64,000 bases of DNA from CAKOSP01 sp964549115 (GTDB lineage: Bacteria > Bacillota_I > Bacilli_A > RF39 > UBA660). Both the position numbers and the translations under genes were made by a program. Below are positions 35,068-43,600 of the stretch, in pieces; positions within the stretch are counted from its first letter, which is position 1, and every line of letters starts with the position of its first letter. Below the pieces are notes generated by a model. That model was not told the origin of the DNA. It saw only the letters and a program-made list of their open reading frames with translations, and did not search any database. Location: contig CAZJTX010000001.1 of the NCBI GenBank assembly GCA_964549115.1, positions 69,729 through 133,728 on the forward strand. Reading direction: 5' to 3'.

Positions 35068-36735
35068 TTGAAAAATACTAGTGCTACGTCAATCGTAGCT
35101 TTAGGTGGCTTAGGTGAAGTAGGTAAAAATATGTACGTCATCAACCACCAAGAAGAAATTATTATTGTTGATGCAGGAGTAATGTTTCCCGAAGACGAAT
35201 TGTTGGGAATCGATTTTGTAATTCAAGATATTACTTATTTAAAGAAAAATGAACACAAAATAAAAGCTTTGTTTATTACCCATGGTCATGAAGACCATAT
35301 TGGAGGTATACCATTTTTATTAAGAAGTTTAAACATACCTAGAATTTACACTCCCCAAATAGCATACGATCTAATACAAAAAAAGTTAGTTGAAAAATTA
35401 ATTAAGTATGATAATTTTGAAATTATCAACAAAGATTTAATTGTTAAAACGAAACATTTTGAAGTTGAATTTGTAGAAACCACTCATTCAATTCCGGATA
35501 CATTTGCAATGGCTATTAAAACCCCAAATGGGACGATATTTGAAACTGGAGATTTTAAGTTTGATTTAACCCCTATTGGACCCCCTACTGATATTCATAA
35601 GATTGCAAGAATAGCAGACGAAGGTATTACCCTTTTATTAAGCGATTCAACAAATTCATTTTCACCCGGATCTGCCAAAAGTGAAAGTTCGGTAGACGAT
35701 GCTCTTAATAATATATTCCCCAAACATTTAGGAAGAATTATTATAGCTACATTTGCATCCAATATATATAGAATTAAACACATAATAGAAACTTGTAAGA
35801 AAAACAACAGAAAAGTTTTAGTTTTTGGAAGAAGTATGGAAGCAAGTATTGATATATCTATTAAAAATGGTTTGATCGAAGATAAAGGTATATTTATAAC
35901 TACTGCTCAAGCTAAAAACTTTAAAAAATCAGAAATATGTATTTTATGTACTGGTTCTCAAGGTGAACCTTTAGCGGCTCTTTCTAGAATTGCAAATGGT
36001 TCTCATAAACAAATTAAATTATTACCAGATGACTTAGTAGTATTTTCATCAAGTCCTATCCCGGGTAACGCTGATAGTATAAATAAAATTATTAACAAAT
36101 TATATTTAAAAGGAGTAAAAGTTTATACTAACTCTGAATTTAATGACATACATACATCGGGACATGCTAAAATGGATGAATTAAAATGGATGCTTAGAAT
36201 GACCAAACCAAAATATTTTATGCCAATGCATGGCGAATATAGAATGTTAAAAGGTCATGCTAAGCTAGCTGAGGAGATTGGAATACCTAGAGAAAATATT
36301 TTCATTTGTGAAAATGGAGATGTTTTAAACTTATTAGATGGTAAGGTTATAAGAAATGGCAAAGTTCAAGCCGGAGATGTTTATGTTGATGGTTCTAGAG
36401 TCGGAGAAATTGGAAGCGTTGTATTAAAAGATAGAAAACTGATGTCTCAAGATGGAATACTTATAGCAATATTAAACATAGATCCCTTTAAAAGAAGATT
36501 ATTATTAAAACCAAACGTAACTGCTAGAGGATTTGTATTAGTTAATGAAAGTCCGGAACTAATGAAACAAATAGAAAATAAACTAATTGAAATAGTAAAC
36601 TCATTTTTCTTAAGATCTACTTATACATATACTGATTTGAAAAACCAAATAATATTAGAGTTGCTTCCGTTTATAAATAAACTAACCGGAAGACATCCAA
36701 TAATATTACCAATAATTATGGAAATTAAAAAATAA
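35068..36735 (+). CDS. rnjA: Ribonuclease J
   Basis: 555 residues. RNase J is a metallo-beta-lactamase/beta-CASP nuclease with endo- and 5'-exonuclease activity in mRNA decay and rRNA maturation. The metal motif HGHEDHIGG (H72, H74, D76, H77) follows the N-terminal GGLGEVGKNMYV. The beta-CASP part (FASNIYRIKHI, GRSMEASI) and a late metal His (MHGEYRML) are present. A C-terminal domain of about 100 residues completes it. The start is TTG with AAGAAGGAA six bases upstream; an in-frame ATG-less extension to 35029 has no ribosome site. Monocistronic with promoter and terminator. RnjA and RnjB cannot be told apart with certainty. Confidence 0.92.
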   Translation: MKNTSATSIVALGGLGEVGKNMYVINHQEEIIIVDAGVMFPEDELLGIDFVIQDITYLKKNEHKIKALFITHGHEDHIGGIPFLLRSLNIPRIYTPQIAYDLIQKKLVEKLIKYDNFEIINKDLIVKTKHFEVEFVETTHSIPDTFAMAIKTPNGTIFETGDFKFDLTPIGPPTDIHKIARIADEGITLLLSDSTNSFSPGSAKSESSVDDALNNIFPKHLGRIIIATFASNIYRIKHIIETCKKNNRKVLVFGRSMEASIDISIKNGLIEDKGIFITTAQAKNFKKSEICILCTGSQGEPLAALSRIANGSHKQIKLLPDDLVVFSSSPIPGNADSINKIINKLYLKGVKVYTNSEFNDIHTSGHAKMDELKWMLRMTKPKYFMPMHGEYRMLKGHAKLAEEIGIPRENIFICENGDVLNLLDGKVIRNGKVQAGDVYVDGSRVGEIGSVVLKDRKLMSQDGILIAILNIDPFKRRLLLKPNVTARGFVLVNESPELMKQIENKLIEIVNSFFLRSTYTYTDLKNQIILELLPFINKLTGRHPIILPIIMEIKK

Positions 36736-36761
36736 AAACGAGAAATCGTTTTTATTTTTTA
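36733..36761 (+). terminator. Rho-independent terminator of rnjA
   Basis: Stem AAAAACGA / TCGTTTTT with a GAAA tetraloop and a T-rich tail. Confidence 0.8.
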
Positions 36762-36771
36762 TTACAAACCA

Positions 36772-36783
36772 GAACAATTGTTT
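36772..36783 (+). promoter_or_regulatory. Probable LexA operator (SOS box)
   Basis: GAACAATTGTTT differs by one base from the Bacillus-type box GAAC-N4-GTTC. Its end overlaps the -35 box of the lexA promoter, so bound LexA would block transcription of its own gene. Confidence 0.65.
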
Positions 36784-36810
36784 GACATCGGGGAATACAT
36801 TATGTATTAT
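36782..36810 (+). promoter_or_regulatory. lexA promoter
   Basis: TTGACA (36782-36787), 17-base spacer, TATTAT (36805-36810); the ATG at 36827 has AGGTGATATT upstream. Confidence 0.7.
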
Positions 36811-36826
36811 TTAATTAGGTGATATT

Positions 36827-37444
36827 ATGGAAGAATTAACAAAAAGACAATATGACACTCTTTTGTTTATTAAAAAGTTTATAGCAAAAAATGGTTTTCC
36901 CCCTTCTATTAGAGAAATAGCAGCAGGATTAAATTTAAGTAGCCCTGCTACTGTGTTTACGCATATTAAAAAGTTGGAGGAAAAAAACATTTTAAAATCT
37001 ACTGGAGGAAAATCTAGAACAATCGAATTGTTAGTTGAAAATGAATATATTGAAGGTGGAGATGAAGTTTCTAAAATACCACTTCTTGGAATGATTAGTG
37101 CTGGTGACCCAGTGTTAGCTATTGAACAACCCAACGAGTTTTTTGCTATACCATCTAATCTTCTTCCAAGCAAAAAAGATGTGTTTGCATTAGATGTATC
37201 AGGAGAGTCTATGATTAATAAAGGTATCCATGATAAAGATATAGTTATTGTTAAAAAACAACCTAGTGCCAATAATGGTGATGTTGTAGTTGCACTAACA
37301 AATGAAAATGAAGTAACACTTAAAACTTTTTACAAAGAAAAAAATCATTTTAGGTTACAACCTGAAAATGACTTTTTAGAACCAATAATATTAAATGAAG
37401 TTAATATATTAGGTGTCGCTGTAGGTTTATATAGAAAAATATAA
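36827..37444 (+). CDS. lexA: LexA SOS repressor
   Basis: 205 residues, the normal LexA length. The N-terminal winged helix (KRQYDTLLFIKKFIAKNGFPPSIREIA) binds operator DNA. The self-cleavage site A92-G93 in MISAGDP and the catalytic dyad S128 (SGESM) and K166 (VTLKTF) are all present, so the repressor should cleave itself when RecA is activated. A near-consensus operator overlaps its own promoter. The stop codon directly abuts the stop of the convergent rhomboid gene. Confidence 0.95.
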   Translation: MEELTKRQYDTLLFIKKFIAKNGFPPSIREIAAGLNLSSPATVFTHIKKLEEKNILKSTGGKSRTIELLVENEYIEGGDEVSKIPLLGMISAGDPVLAIEQPNEFFAIPSNLLPSKKDVFALDVSGESMINKGIHDKDIVIVKKQPSANNGDVVVALTNENEVTLKTFYKEKNHFRLQPENDFLEPIILNEVNILGVAVGLYRKI

Positions 37445-38587
37445 TTACCTAAATATCATATAACTTAAAAACGCGATTAATATAATTAATGCAATGCTTG
37501 CATTAATTTTTTCTTGCTTAGAAGTTTTATCAACTATACCAAATGATGCGGTTGATAAATACCCTCCTATTAATCCTCCTATATGTGCTGCTACATCTAT
37601 ACCAGGTATTAAAAATCCTAATGCTAAATTAATTATTACAATTGGTAATATTTGATTTTTTAGGGCATTAGATAAATATAATCTAAAATGAAACCCAAAA
37701 TATAATAATGCTCCAGCTAAACCAAATATTGCACCGCTTGCCCCAACTGAAATATTGTTAGTAAATAACACCGACATTAAAGAACCGATTATACCACTAA
37801 CTAGGTATATACCCGTAAATTTCAATTTACCTATATAATTTTCTACTTGAGATCCCAACATATAAAGAGCATACATATTTATTGCAAGATGTAAAAACCC
37901 AGCATGTAAGAACATTGATGTTACCAATCTCCAAACTTGACCACTCTTAACTAGTGGTGCATAATTTGCCCCAAACATAACTAACGTTATTGGGTCTTCT
38001 GATCCTTTTCCTAATATATAAGTAAGAGCAAACACTACTATACACAGGGCCATCATTATTTTTGTCATAATAATTCTTTTTGGTCTAAATATGTTTTCAA
38101 ATACTTTATTACTCTTTTCAGTCTTATCGTTTATATCTGTTGTCATACTAAATAAATGATCAACTTTATCTATTTCTTTATTTATTTTTTTAGAAATTTC
38201 AGGAAAGGCAGTTTTTATATTATTTTGTTTTGTAAAATCTTTTATATTTTTAGCATTTATAGTTTCTATGCCTTTTGTTTTTGAAGGTTTAACATAATCA
38301 CCTATGTTAACACAAATATTTAACGTATTAAAATTAAAAGATAATGTTTTCTTTTTTATTTGTTTTATAACATTTTCCACTTTTAAAACATCATATTCAT
38401 ATTGTTCACTATTATGAATATAATTATTATTTATTCTTATTACTTTATAAGGGCCCTCAAGATTTTCTAACCACACTTCGTTTTTAGAACCATGCACTAT
38501 AATTGGAGAATAGTTTTCTTTTGTTACAAAATAATGAACTAAACTCATTACCATACCATCTTGGGGTCTTACTGAAATTGAATCCAT
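37445..38587 (-). CDS. Rhomboid family intramembrane serine protease with extra N-terminal domain
   Basis: 380 residues. The first 165 residues are a soluble domain with no recognised motif. Six or seven membrane helices follow (from about 172). The catalytic dyad is S284 in GASGAIFGL and H335 in AAHIGGLIGGYL, and the loop WRLVTSMFLHAGFLHLAINMYAL is the family signature. It cleaves membrane proteins within or next to the bilayer; substrates are unknown. The layout resembles Bacillus YqgP/GluP, which also has a cytosolic N-terminal domain. GGAGGAG precedes the ATG closely. Confidence 0.9.
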   Translation of the reverse strand: MDSISVRPQDGMVMSLVHYFVTKENYSPIIVHGSKNEVWLENLEGPYKVIRINNNYIHNSEQYEYDVLKVENVIKQIKKKTLSFNFNTLNICVNIGDYVKPSKTKGIETINAKNIKDFTKQNNIKTAFPEISKKINKEIDKVDHLFSMTTDINDKTEKSNKVFENIFRPKRIIMTKIMMALCIVVFALTYILGKGSEDPITLVMFGANYAPLVKSGQVWRLVTSMFLHAGFLHLAINMYALYMLGSQVENYIGKLKFTGIYLVSGIIGSLMSVLFTNNISVGASGAIFGLAGALLYFGFHFRLYLSNALKNQILPIVIINLALGFLIPGIDVAAHIGGLIGGYLSTASFGIVDKTSKQEKINASIALIILIAFLSYMIFR

Positions 38588-38625
38588 AACTCCTCCACTT
38601 ATATATTTTACTATATATAAATGGG

Positions 38626-39510
38626 TTAGTAAAGTTCGAGACTTTTTAGTTTATCATCAAATTCTTTCGGTAATTTTATTTCAAAAGTCATTACTTCTTT
38701 TGAAATTGGATGAACAAGACTCAATTTATACGCATGCAAATATTGATTAAACGAATCCTCTTTATATTTACCATATACTGGGTCATTATATACAGGATGT
38801 CCTATATAAGATAAATGAACCCTTATTTGATGTGTTCTTCCAGTTTTTAAATTAATTTTTAATAATGTATGTTCTTTATATCTTTTTAAAACTTCAAAAT
38901 AAGTAATAGATTCTTTTCCATCTTTAGAAGCTTCCATTAATCTAAAATCTTTATTACTTCTGCTAATAGGTACATCTATTTTACCTTTTGATGATGGAAC
39001 TATTCCTTCAACCAACACTTTATATTCTCTATTTATTTTATGTTTTTTAAAATCTTTTGATAATATTTTATGTACTTCATTGTTTTTAGCTACTATTAGC
39101 AATCCACTTGTATCTTTATCTAATCTGTGCACTATACCTGGTCTTTCCTCTCCCCCTATATCGGATAATTCCTTAGTATAAAATAATAAAGCATTAACTA
39201 AAGTGTTTTTAAAAACACCACTTCCAGGATGAGTTACCATTCCACTTGGTTTATTCACAACTAATATATATTCATCTTCATATATAATATCCAACTTAAT
39301 ATTTTCAGGTAATATTTCAATTACTTCTTCTTCATAAAAAACTGTTATTACATCTTTAAGAGAAACTTTATAAGATGGTTTAACGTTTTCACCATTAACT
39401 AATATTAAATTTTCTTTTATTAAAGTTTCTATTTTAGATCTTGATATATCCGTGTTACTAGCAACATATTTATCTATTCTAATGTTTTCTTTATTAACGA
39501 CTAGTTTCAT
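38626..39510 (-). CDS. rluD: RluD-family 23S rRNA pseudouridine synthase
   Basis: 294 residues: an S4 RNA-binding domain (about 8-60) then the catalytic domain with HRLDKDTSGLL, in which D131 is the catalytic Asp. It isomerises uridines in 23S rRNA (the RluD set or a close relative). It overlaps the upstream lspA gene by 17 bases, the same lspA-rlu order as in Bacillus (lspA-ylyB), so ylyB is an equally good name. Confidence 0.88.
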   Translation of the reverse strand: MKLVVNKENIRIDKYVASNTDISRSKIETLIKENLILVNGENVKPSYKVSLKDVITVFYEEEVIEILPENIKLDIIYEDEYILVVNKPSGMVTHPGSGVFKNTLVNALLFYTKELSDIGGEERPGIVHRLDKDTSGLLIVAKNNEVHKILSKDFKKHKINREYKVLVEGIVPSSKGKIDVPISRSNKDFRLMEASKDGKESITYFEVLKRYKEHTLLKINLKTGRTHQIRVHLSYIGHPVYNDPVYGKYKEDSFNQYLHAYKLSLVHPISKEVMTFEIKLPKEFDDKLKSLELY

Positions 39511-39949
39511 CTTTTTTCTCCTTTAAAACAATTGATATTCCATATAATATAAAACCTATAGTTATTAGTATATCTGCAAAATTAAAAACAGGAAATCCAT
39601 ACCCGAATATATTTACAGATATATAATCTACAACATAACCTCTAAATATACGGTCAATTAAATTTCCTAGTAATCCGCCGATTACAAAAGAATATATAAT
39701 TACATTTAATTTCGTTTTATCTTCTTTCATTAATTCATTGTTTATAAAAACCAATATCAAAATACTTATTGCAATTATTATATATTTAACATTATCTAAA
39801 AGACCAAAAGCCACACCATAATTTTTAACTTTTGTTATATACAAAAAATTATTAATTAATGCAATATCAATTAATAATTTATTAGCAAACATCTTTAAAG
39901 TTTGATCTATAATTATCCATAAAAAACTTAACGCATATACTCTTTTCAT
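39494..39949 (-). CDS. lspA: Lipoprotein signal peptidase II
   Basis: 151 residues with four membrane helices. The catalytic Asp pair is D108 in YVVDYI and D126 in FNFADILI, with GGLLGNLIDR before them. It removes the signal peptide of diacylglyceryl-modified prolipoproteins, such as the lipoprotein at 2035. It is co-translated with the downstream pseudouridine synthase and sits five bases after the 462-residue gene. Confidence 0.93.
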   Translation of the reverse strand: MKRVYALSFLWIIIDQTLKMFANKLLIDIALINNFLYITKVKNYGVAFGLLDNVKYIIIAISILILVFINNELMKEDKTKLNVIIYSFVIGGLLGNLIDRIFRGYVVDYISVNIFGYGFPVFNFADILITIGFILYGISIVLKEKKDETSR

Positions 39950-39954
39950 AATAA

Positions 39955-41343
39955 TTATACTATCTCAGAACACACTTCTATAGTTCCGTACCAATTAAAT
40001 TGAGTGAACAATAATTTAATTAAAATTGGCAAGAAAAACAATATTATAGTATAAATAAATCTTTTTAATGCTGTCGAGGAAGCTTTTTTGATTGCGTCAT
40101 TATCTTGGGCTATAAGTGCCTTAAAGACATCCATAGAACTTAAAAGAAATAATCCGCCTATTCCGGCTATTCTAATAATATTTAATGTTAACTGTATCCA
40201 GTAAGCTGGATGACTTTTATCATCAGGTTCTCCAAATATAGCACCGCAAGATGCATCTTTTACTTCTAAATTTCCCAAATCAAAATACTCATCTAAAGTA
40301 ACCAATAATACTTCATCCATATTTCCTTGGTTATCCAATAAGCCTTGAACTAATTCTGCTCCTGATTCATCTCCGGCATCTGCCAATTCTTTAGCCTTCT
40401 TTTCAAGAACATCTAGAATCATTTCTTTAACTGATTTATCAGAAAGATAATCTTTACCCCTATAGACTTCTCGTATCCAGTTTTTCATAAATTCAGGTAA
40501 AATTAACAAGTTTGTAGCGTAATCTTTTTTTATTCTTTCTTCTTGAACATTTATCAGTTCTTTAAATATCGCCTCATATATTTCATCCGCAATTTGTTCT
40601 GAAGATTTTTTATCTTTTAAATCAGGATATAATTCTATGTATTTATCAAGTATTTTATCCATTGATGGAGAAATAGAATTTTCAACAGATCTTTTAAAAG
40701 TTGTTTCTTCATTCACTTGCAACGGATGACCATCATGTTCAGGATGTATTCTCATTGATCCTGTTCCAATCATAGGAACACTCCAATACACAAACGAATC
40801 TTTACACACATTTGGAGCATCTGCAAAGCACTTTAAATTAGCATTATAATTGGTTTTTGATCTTGGTTCGGTATATGCCCAATCATCAAAATACACATTA
40901 TTTGCACAAGAAAATCTTGTTATTCCATCTACCGTAGTAACAGTTGTAAGTTCTCCCGGTGTAGGATCTGGGTCCAAATACATTTTTTTATAATAGTTAT
41001 ATGCTCCTCTAGGAAATGTACATTTACTATTAGTGTCAGAGTGACAACCTTCATCATCAACTCTTTTTTCAAATATAGCTCTAAAACTTGACGGACCTTG
41101 TGTATAATTCGAATTGTTCGGAGAATAAAGAGCAAAATAACCTATTTTTGTGTCATAAGGATCAACCATATATAATATTTGCATAATATCTTCCGATGCA
41201 CCAGAACTTCTATAAGTACATAATGGAATACACAATTTGTTTTGCACACAAGTTTCAAGATTTATAGGCGTTACTGCATTTACTGTTTTGGGCAATAAAA
41301 TTAGTAACAACAATATCGTTAAAACTCCAAATTTATTTTTCAT
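39955..41343 (-). CDS. Exported protein with two-helix VirB2-like C-terminal module
   Basis: 462 residues. A signal peptide (about 1-23, ending VNA) is followed by a large Cys-rich extracellular part (about ten Cys: CVQNKLCIPLCTY, GCHSDTNSKCTF, FSCANN, LKCFAD, NVCKD). A helical region (about 215-350) comes next. The last 90 residues (AYWIQLTLNIIRIAGIGGLFLLSSMDVFKAL, a charged QDNDAIKKA loop, then FIYTIILFFLPILIKLLF) are nearly the same as the ends of the two NlpC/P60 proteins nearby. This pair of helices with a short charged loop resembles VirB2/TrbC-type pilin segments; the resemblance is by eye. AAAGGGAG precedes the ATG. Confidence 0.55.
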   Translation of the reverse strand: MKNKFGVLTILLLLILLPKTVNAVTPINLETCVQNKLCIPLCTYRSSGASEDIMQILYMVDPYDTKIGYFALYSPNNSNYTQGPSSFRAIFEKRVDDEGCHSDTNSKCTFPRGAYNYYKKMYLDPDPTPGELTTVTTVDGITRFSCANNVYFDDWAYTEPRSKTNYNANLKCFADAPNVCKDSFVYWSVPMIGTGSMRIHPEHDGHPLQVNEETTFKRSVENSISPSMDKILDKYIELYPDLKDKKSSEQIADEIYEAIFKELINVQEERIKKDYATNLLILPEFMKNWIREVYRGKDYLSDKSVKEMILDVLEKKAKELADAGDESGAELVQGLLDNQGNMDEVLLVTLDEYFDLGNLEVKDASCGAIFGEPDDKSHPAYWIQLTLNIIRIAGIGGLFLLSSMDVFKALIAQDNDAIKKASSTALKRFIYTIILFFLPILIKLLFTQFNWYGTIEVCSEIV

Positions 41344-41380
41344 AATTACTCCCTTTAATTTATTATACTACATATTTATT

Positions 41381-42232
41381 TCATTTTTTATTTACAATTA
41401 AACTTTTTATAAGTTTTTTATTATTAAAGATTACAATTTGTTCTTCAGCTAATCTAAAATTAAATATACTATCCTCTAATATTTCACCATCATAATTACA
41501 TGGCATTATTTCTTTAGACCGTATAGTAACATTAGTGATTTGTTGTTTTTTTACATATTTTAAAGATTCGTGTGTTCCCTTTACTAACTTGGTTATAGCA
41601 TTAATTATCTGCGCCTTATTAATTCCTTCTATTGCATAAAAATCTAATACACTATTATCGACTTTCGCATTAAGTGCAATTTTAAAACCATTCCCATAAT
41701 ATCTACCATTGCAAACAGTAAGGATTGTATACTTTTTATAATTATCATTGTTTATAGAATATAGTTTGTTTTTATATTTGAAATAAGTATAAAGTATACT
41801 TTTTATATAAATGTTCGATGTATCTCCGGTTGTTTTTTTCATTTTGTTAGCATTTTTAGCTATTTCAGCATCTATACCCACAGAGGCTACATTAATAAAA
41901 TATTTATCATTAACAATTCCCAGATCTGATTTAAAAACCTGTGGATGGTTTTTTATTGTTTTATAGAAATCATTTCCACTACCACCTGGTATTACCCCAA
42001 GCATAGCTGTACCTCCAACCATTCCATTTACTATTTCGTTTAATGTTCCGTCGCCACCAACTGAGTATATAACCTTAGCTCTGTTTTTATATCGTCTTGC
42101 AAGTTTTACTGAATCGCCTGCTTTTTTAGTGTAGGTTAATATCCAGTCCTTTTCTTTAATCATTTCTAGTTTATCTGCAATTAATTGGGCATTACCCCCA
42201 CCCGCTAAAGGGTTAATAATAAAAACAATCAC
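41381..42232 (-). CDS. Diacylglycerol/lipid kinase of the YegS/BmrU/DagK family
   Basis: About 283 residues. The start INPLAGGGNA and the loop VGGDGTLNEIVNGM are the nucleotide-binding signatures, followed by LGVIPGGSGNDF. These enzymes phosphorylate diacylglycerol or related lipids; in Firmicutes DgkB recycles diacylglycerol from lipoteichoic acid synthesis. I prefer the GTG at 42232, whose GTGA overlaps the upstream stop codon and has GGAG about 10 bases before it. An ATG at 42250 gives six more residues but lacks a ribosome site. Confidence 0.85.
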   Translation of the reverse strand: MIVFIINPLAGGGNAQLIADKLEMIKEKDWILTYTKKAGDSVKLARRYKNRAKVIYSVGGDGTLNEIVNGMVGGTAMLGVIPGGSGNDFYKTIKNHPQVFKSDLGIVNDKYFINVASVGIDAEIAKNANKMKKTTGDTSNIYIKSILYTYFKYKNKLYSINNDNYKKYTILTVCNGRYYGNGFKIALNAKVDNSVLDFYAIEGINKAQIINAITKLVKGTHESLKYVKKQQITNVTIRSKEIMPCNYDGEILEDSIFNFRLAEEQIVIFNNKKLIKSLIVNKK

Positions 42233-43419
42233 TTTATTATTTCTCCACATTCATTATTGTAATCATTTCCATAAACTTTCATATACCCTAATAATAAATT
42301 AAGTAAAAGTGGTAAGAAAAACAATATAATAGTATACATAAATCTTTTTAAAGTTGTTGTAATTGCTTTCTTAGTTGCTTCATCATCTTGGGCAGATAAT
42401 GCTTTTACTAAATCTATTGTACTAAGTAATAACAATGCTGCGATAGCTGCAATCCTTACAATATTTAAAGACATTTGAATCCAATAAGCAGGTTCAGCTT
42501 TATTATTTATATTTCCTAACATACCGTTACAAGCAAAATTTTCATCTATTGCAAGTGGAGTTAGGTGTAAATTTGCTTTATCATCTGTTTTTATTAAACT
42601 AATTATTCCATCATCTTCATCAGTAGGAGCACCAGTTATAAAAGAACCAGAATTTATTACTTTAAAAGAAAGTTTGCCACCCTTTCCTACAATGTCTCCA
42701 CATTTCCAATCATTCCAACGAATATAATTAGTTTGTCTTTTAAGATTAGAACCATAAAAAGCATAATTATATCCATCTATTGCTTGTAATTCCTTAGAAA
42801 AGTTTTGATATTTCATTTCATAAGCTAATTCTTGATTATATGTATAAGGTCTTGCACAACCTGGCATTCTACCAGGCGACTTATATTTAGTTAGGTCATC
42901 TACTTGCACCGCACCTGTTCCTGATGTGGTTTGGTGAATAAAATTATCCCCACCTAAATATAAACCAACGTGAGGCGCCATATCCAAACCCCATTTTTTA
43001 TAATAATCTAAATACAATAAATCCCCTGGTTGTATATAGTTACAATCTATCATTAAGTTAGCATTTTTCATTGCTCTTACTGAACGTACAACACCCGTTC
43101 CTATTGCAGTATTAGTATATTTTGTATCAGCCCAATATAATCCAACTTGAGTTAAAGCATAATGAGTAAAACCTGTACAATCAAAACCAGTAAGACTGTG
43201 TCCTCCTAGTACATATTTTACGCCAATTTTAGAAACCCCAGCACACGCAATATGCTGACCTAATGTCTTAGTACCGGTGCCACCTCTAAAGCCGGGTTGA
43301 CCACCTGGTATTGAAAATCGTTCTCCTGTTTCATCTACTACTAATTCAGCATTTACCACATTTATAGCAAAGAACATTAATAACACAAATAATAACGATT
43401 TAATATATTTTTTATTCAT
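42229..43419 (-). CDS. NlpC/P60 cell-wall hydrolase with two-helix C-terminal module (copy A)
   Basis: 396 residues. Signal peptide about 1-24 (ending VNA). The NlpC/P60 domain (about 50-195) has the catalytic C81 in FDCTGFTHYAL, H150 in PHVGLYLGG and H162 in FIHQ, typical of gamma-D-glutamyl-diamino-acid endopeptidases that cut peptidoglycan stem peptides. A middle region follows, then the membrane module (YWIQMSLNIVRIAAIAALLLLS, AQDDEATKKA, FMYTIILFFLPLLLNLLLG). The membrane tail would tether the enzyme. It is a tandem duplicate of the gene at 43591. AAGGATAAAG precedes the ATG. Confidence 0.85.
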   Translation of the reverse strand: MNKKYIKSLLFVLLMFFAINVVNAELVVDETGERFSIPGGQPGFRGGTGTKTLGQHIACAGVSKIGVKYVLGGHSLTGFDCTGFTHYALTQVGLYWADTKYTNTAIGTGVVRSVRAMKNANLMIDCNYIQPGDLLYLDYYKKWGLDMAPHVGLYLGGDNFIHQTTSGTGAVQVDDLTKYKSPGRMPGCARPYTYNQELAYEMKYQNFSKELQAIDGYNYAFYGSNLKRQTNYIRWNDWKCGDIVGKGGKLSFKVINSGSFITGAPTDEDDGIISLIKTDDKANLHLTPLAIDENFACNGMLGNINNKAEPAYWIQMSLNIVRIAAIAALLLLSTIDLVKALSAQDDEATKKAITTTLKRFMYTIILFFLPLLLNLLLGYMKVYGNDYNNECGEIIK

Positions 43420-43453
43420 TTCTTTATCCTTATTTAATTTATTATACCATTTT

Positions 43454-43541
43454 TTATTTTAATTTAATATCTATACCGTCTAAACTAAAACTTTTAACAT
43501 CAGTTATGTAAACATCTATAATATTATCAACTTCTTTTTAT
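43454..43541 (-). pseudogene. Relic of the 3' end of miaB
   Basis: On the minus strand this reads VDNIIDVYITDVKSF then SLDGIDIKLK and a stop, matching the last residues of MiaB (44810) with one Val/Ala change and mostly synonymous base changes. It is a left-over from the duplication that produced the two NlpC/P60 genes. The adjoining bases to about 43600 resemble the start of the lipid kinase gene. Confidence 0.8.
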
Positions 43542-43544
43542 ACC

Positions 43545-43600
43545 GTTTTATCCACCATCTTTTTAATATGTCCTAATAATAAAACAATTACTATCTTATT
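43545..43600 (-). repeat. Relic of the lipid kinase 5' end (duplication scar)
   Basis: On the minus strand GAATGTGGAGAAATAA followed by GTAATTGTTTTATTATTA closely matches the junction of copy A and the lipid kinase gene at 42215-42253. Together with the miaB relic next to it, it marks the joint of a tandem duplication. Confidence 0.7.
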
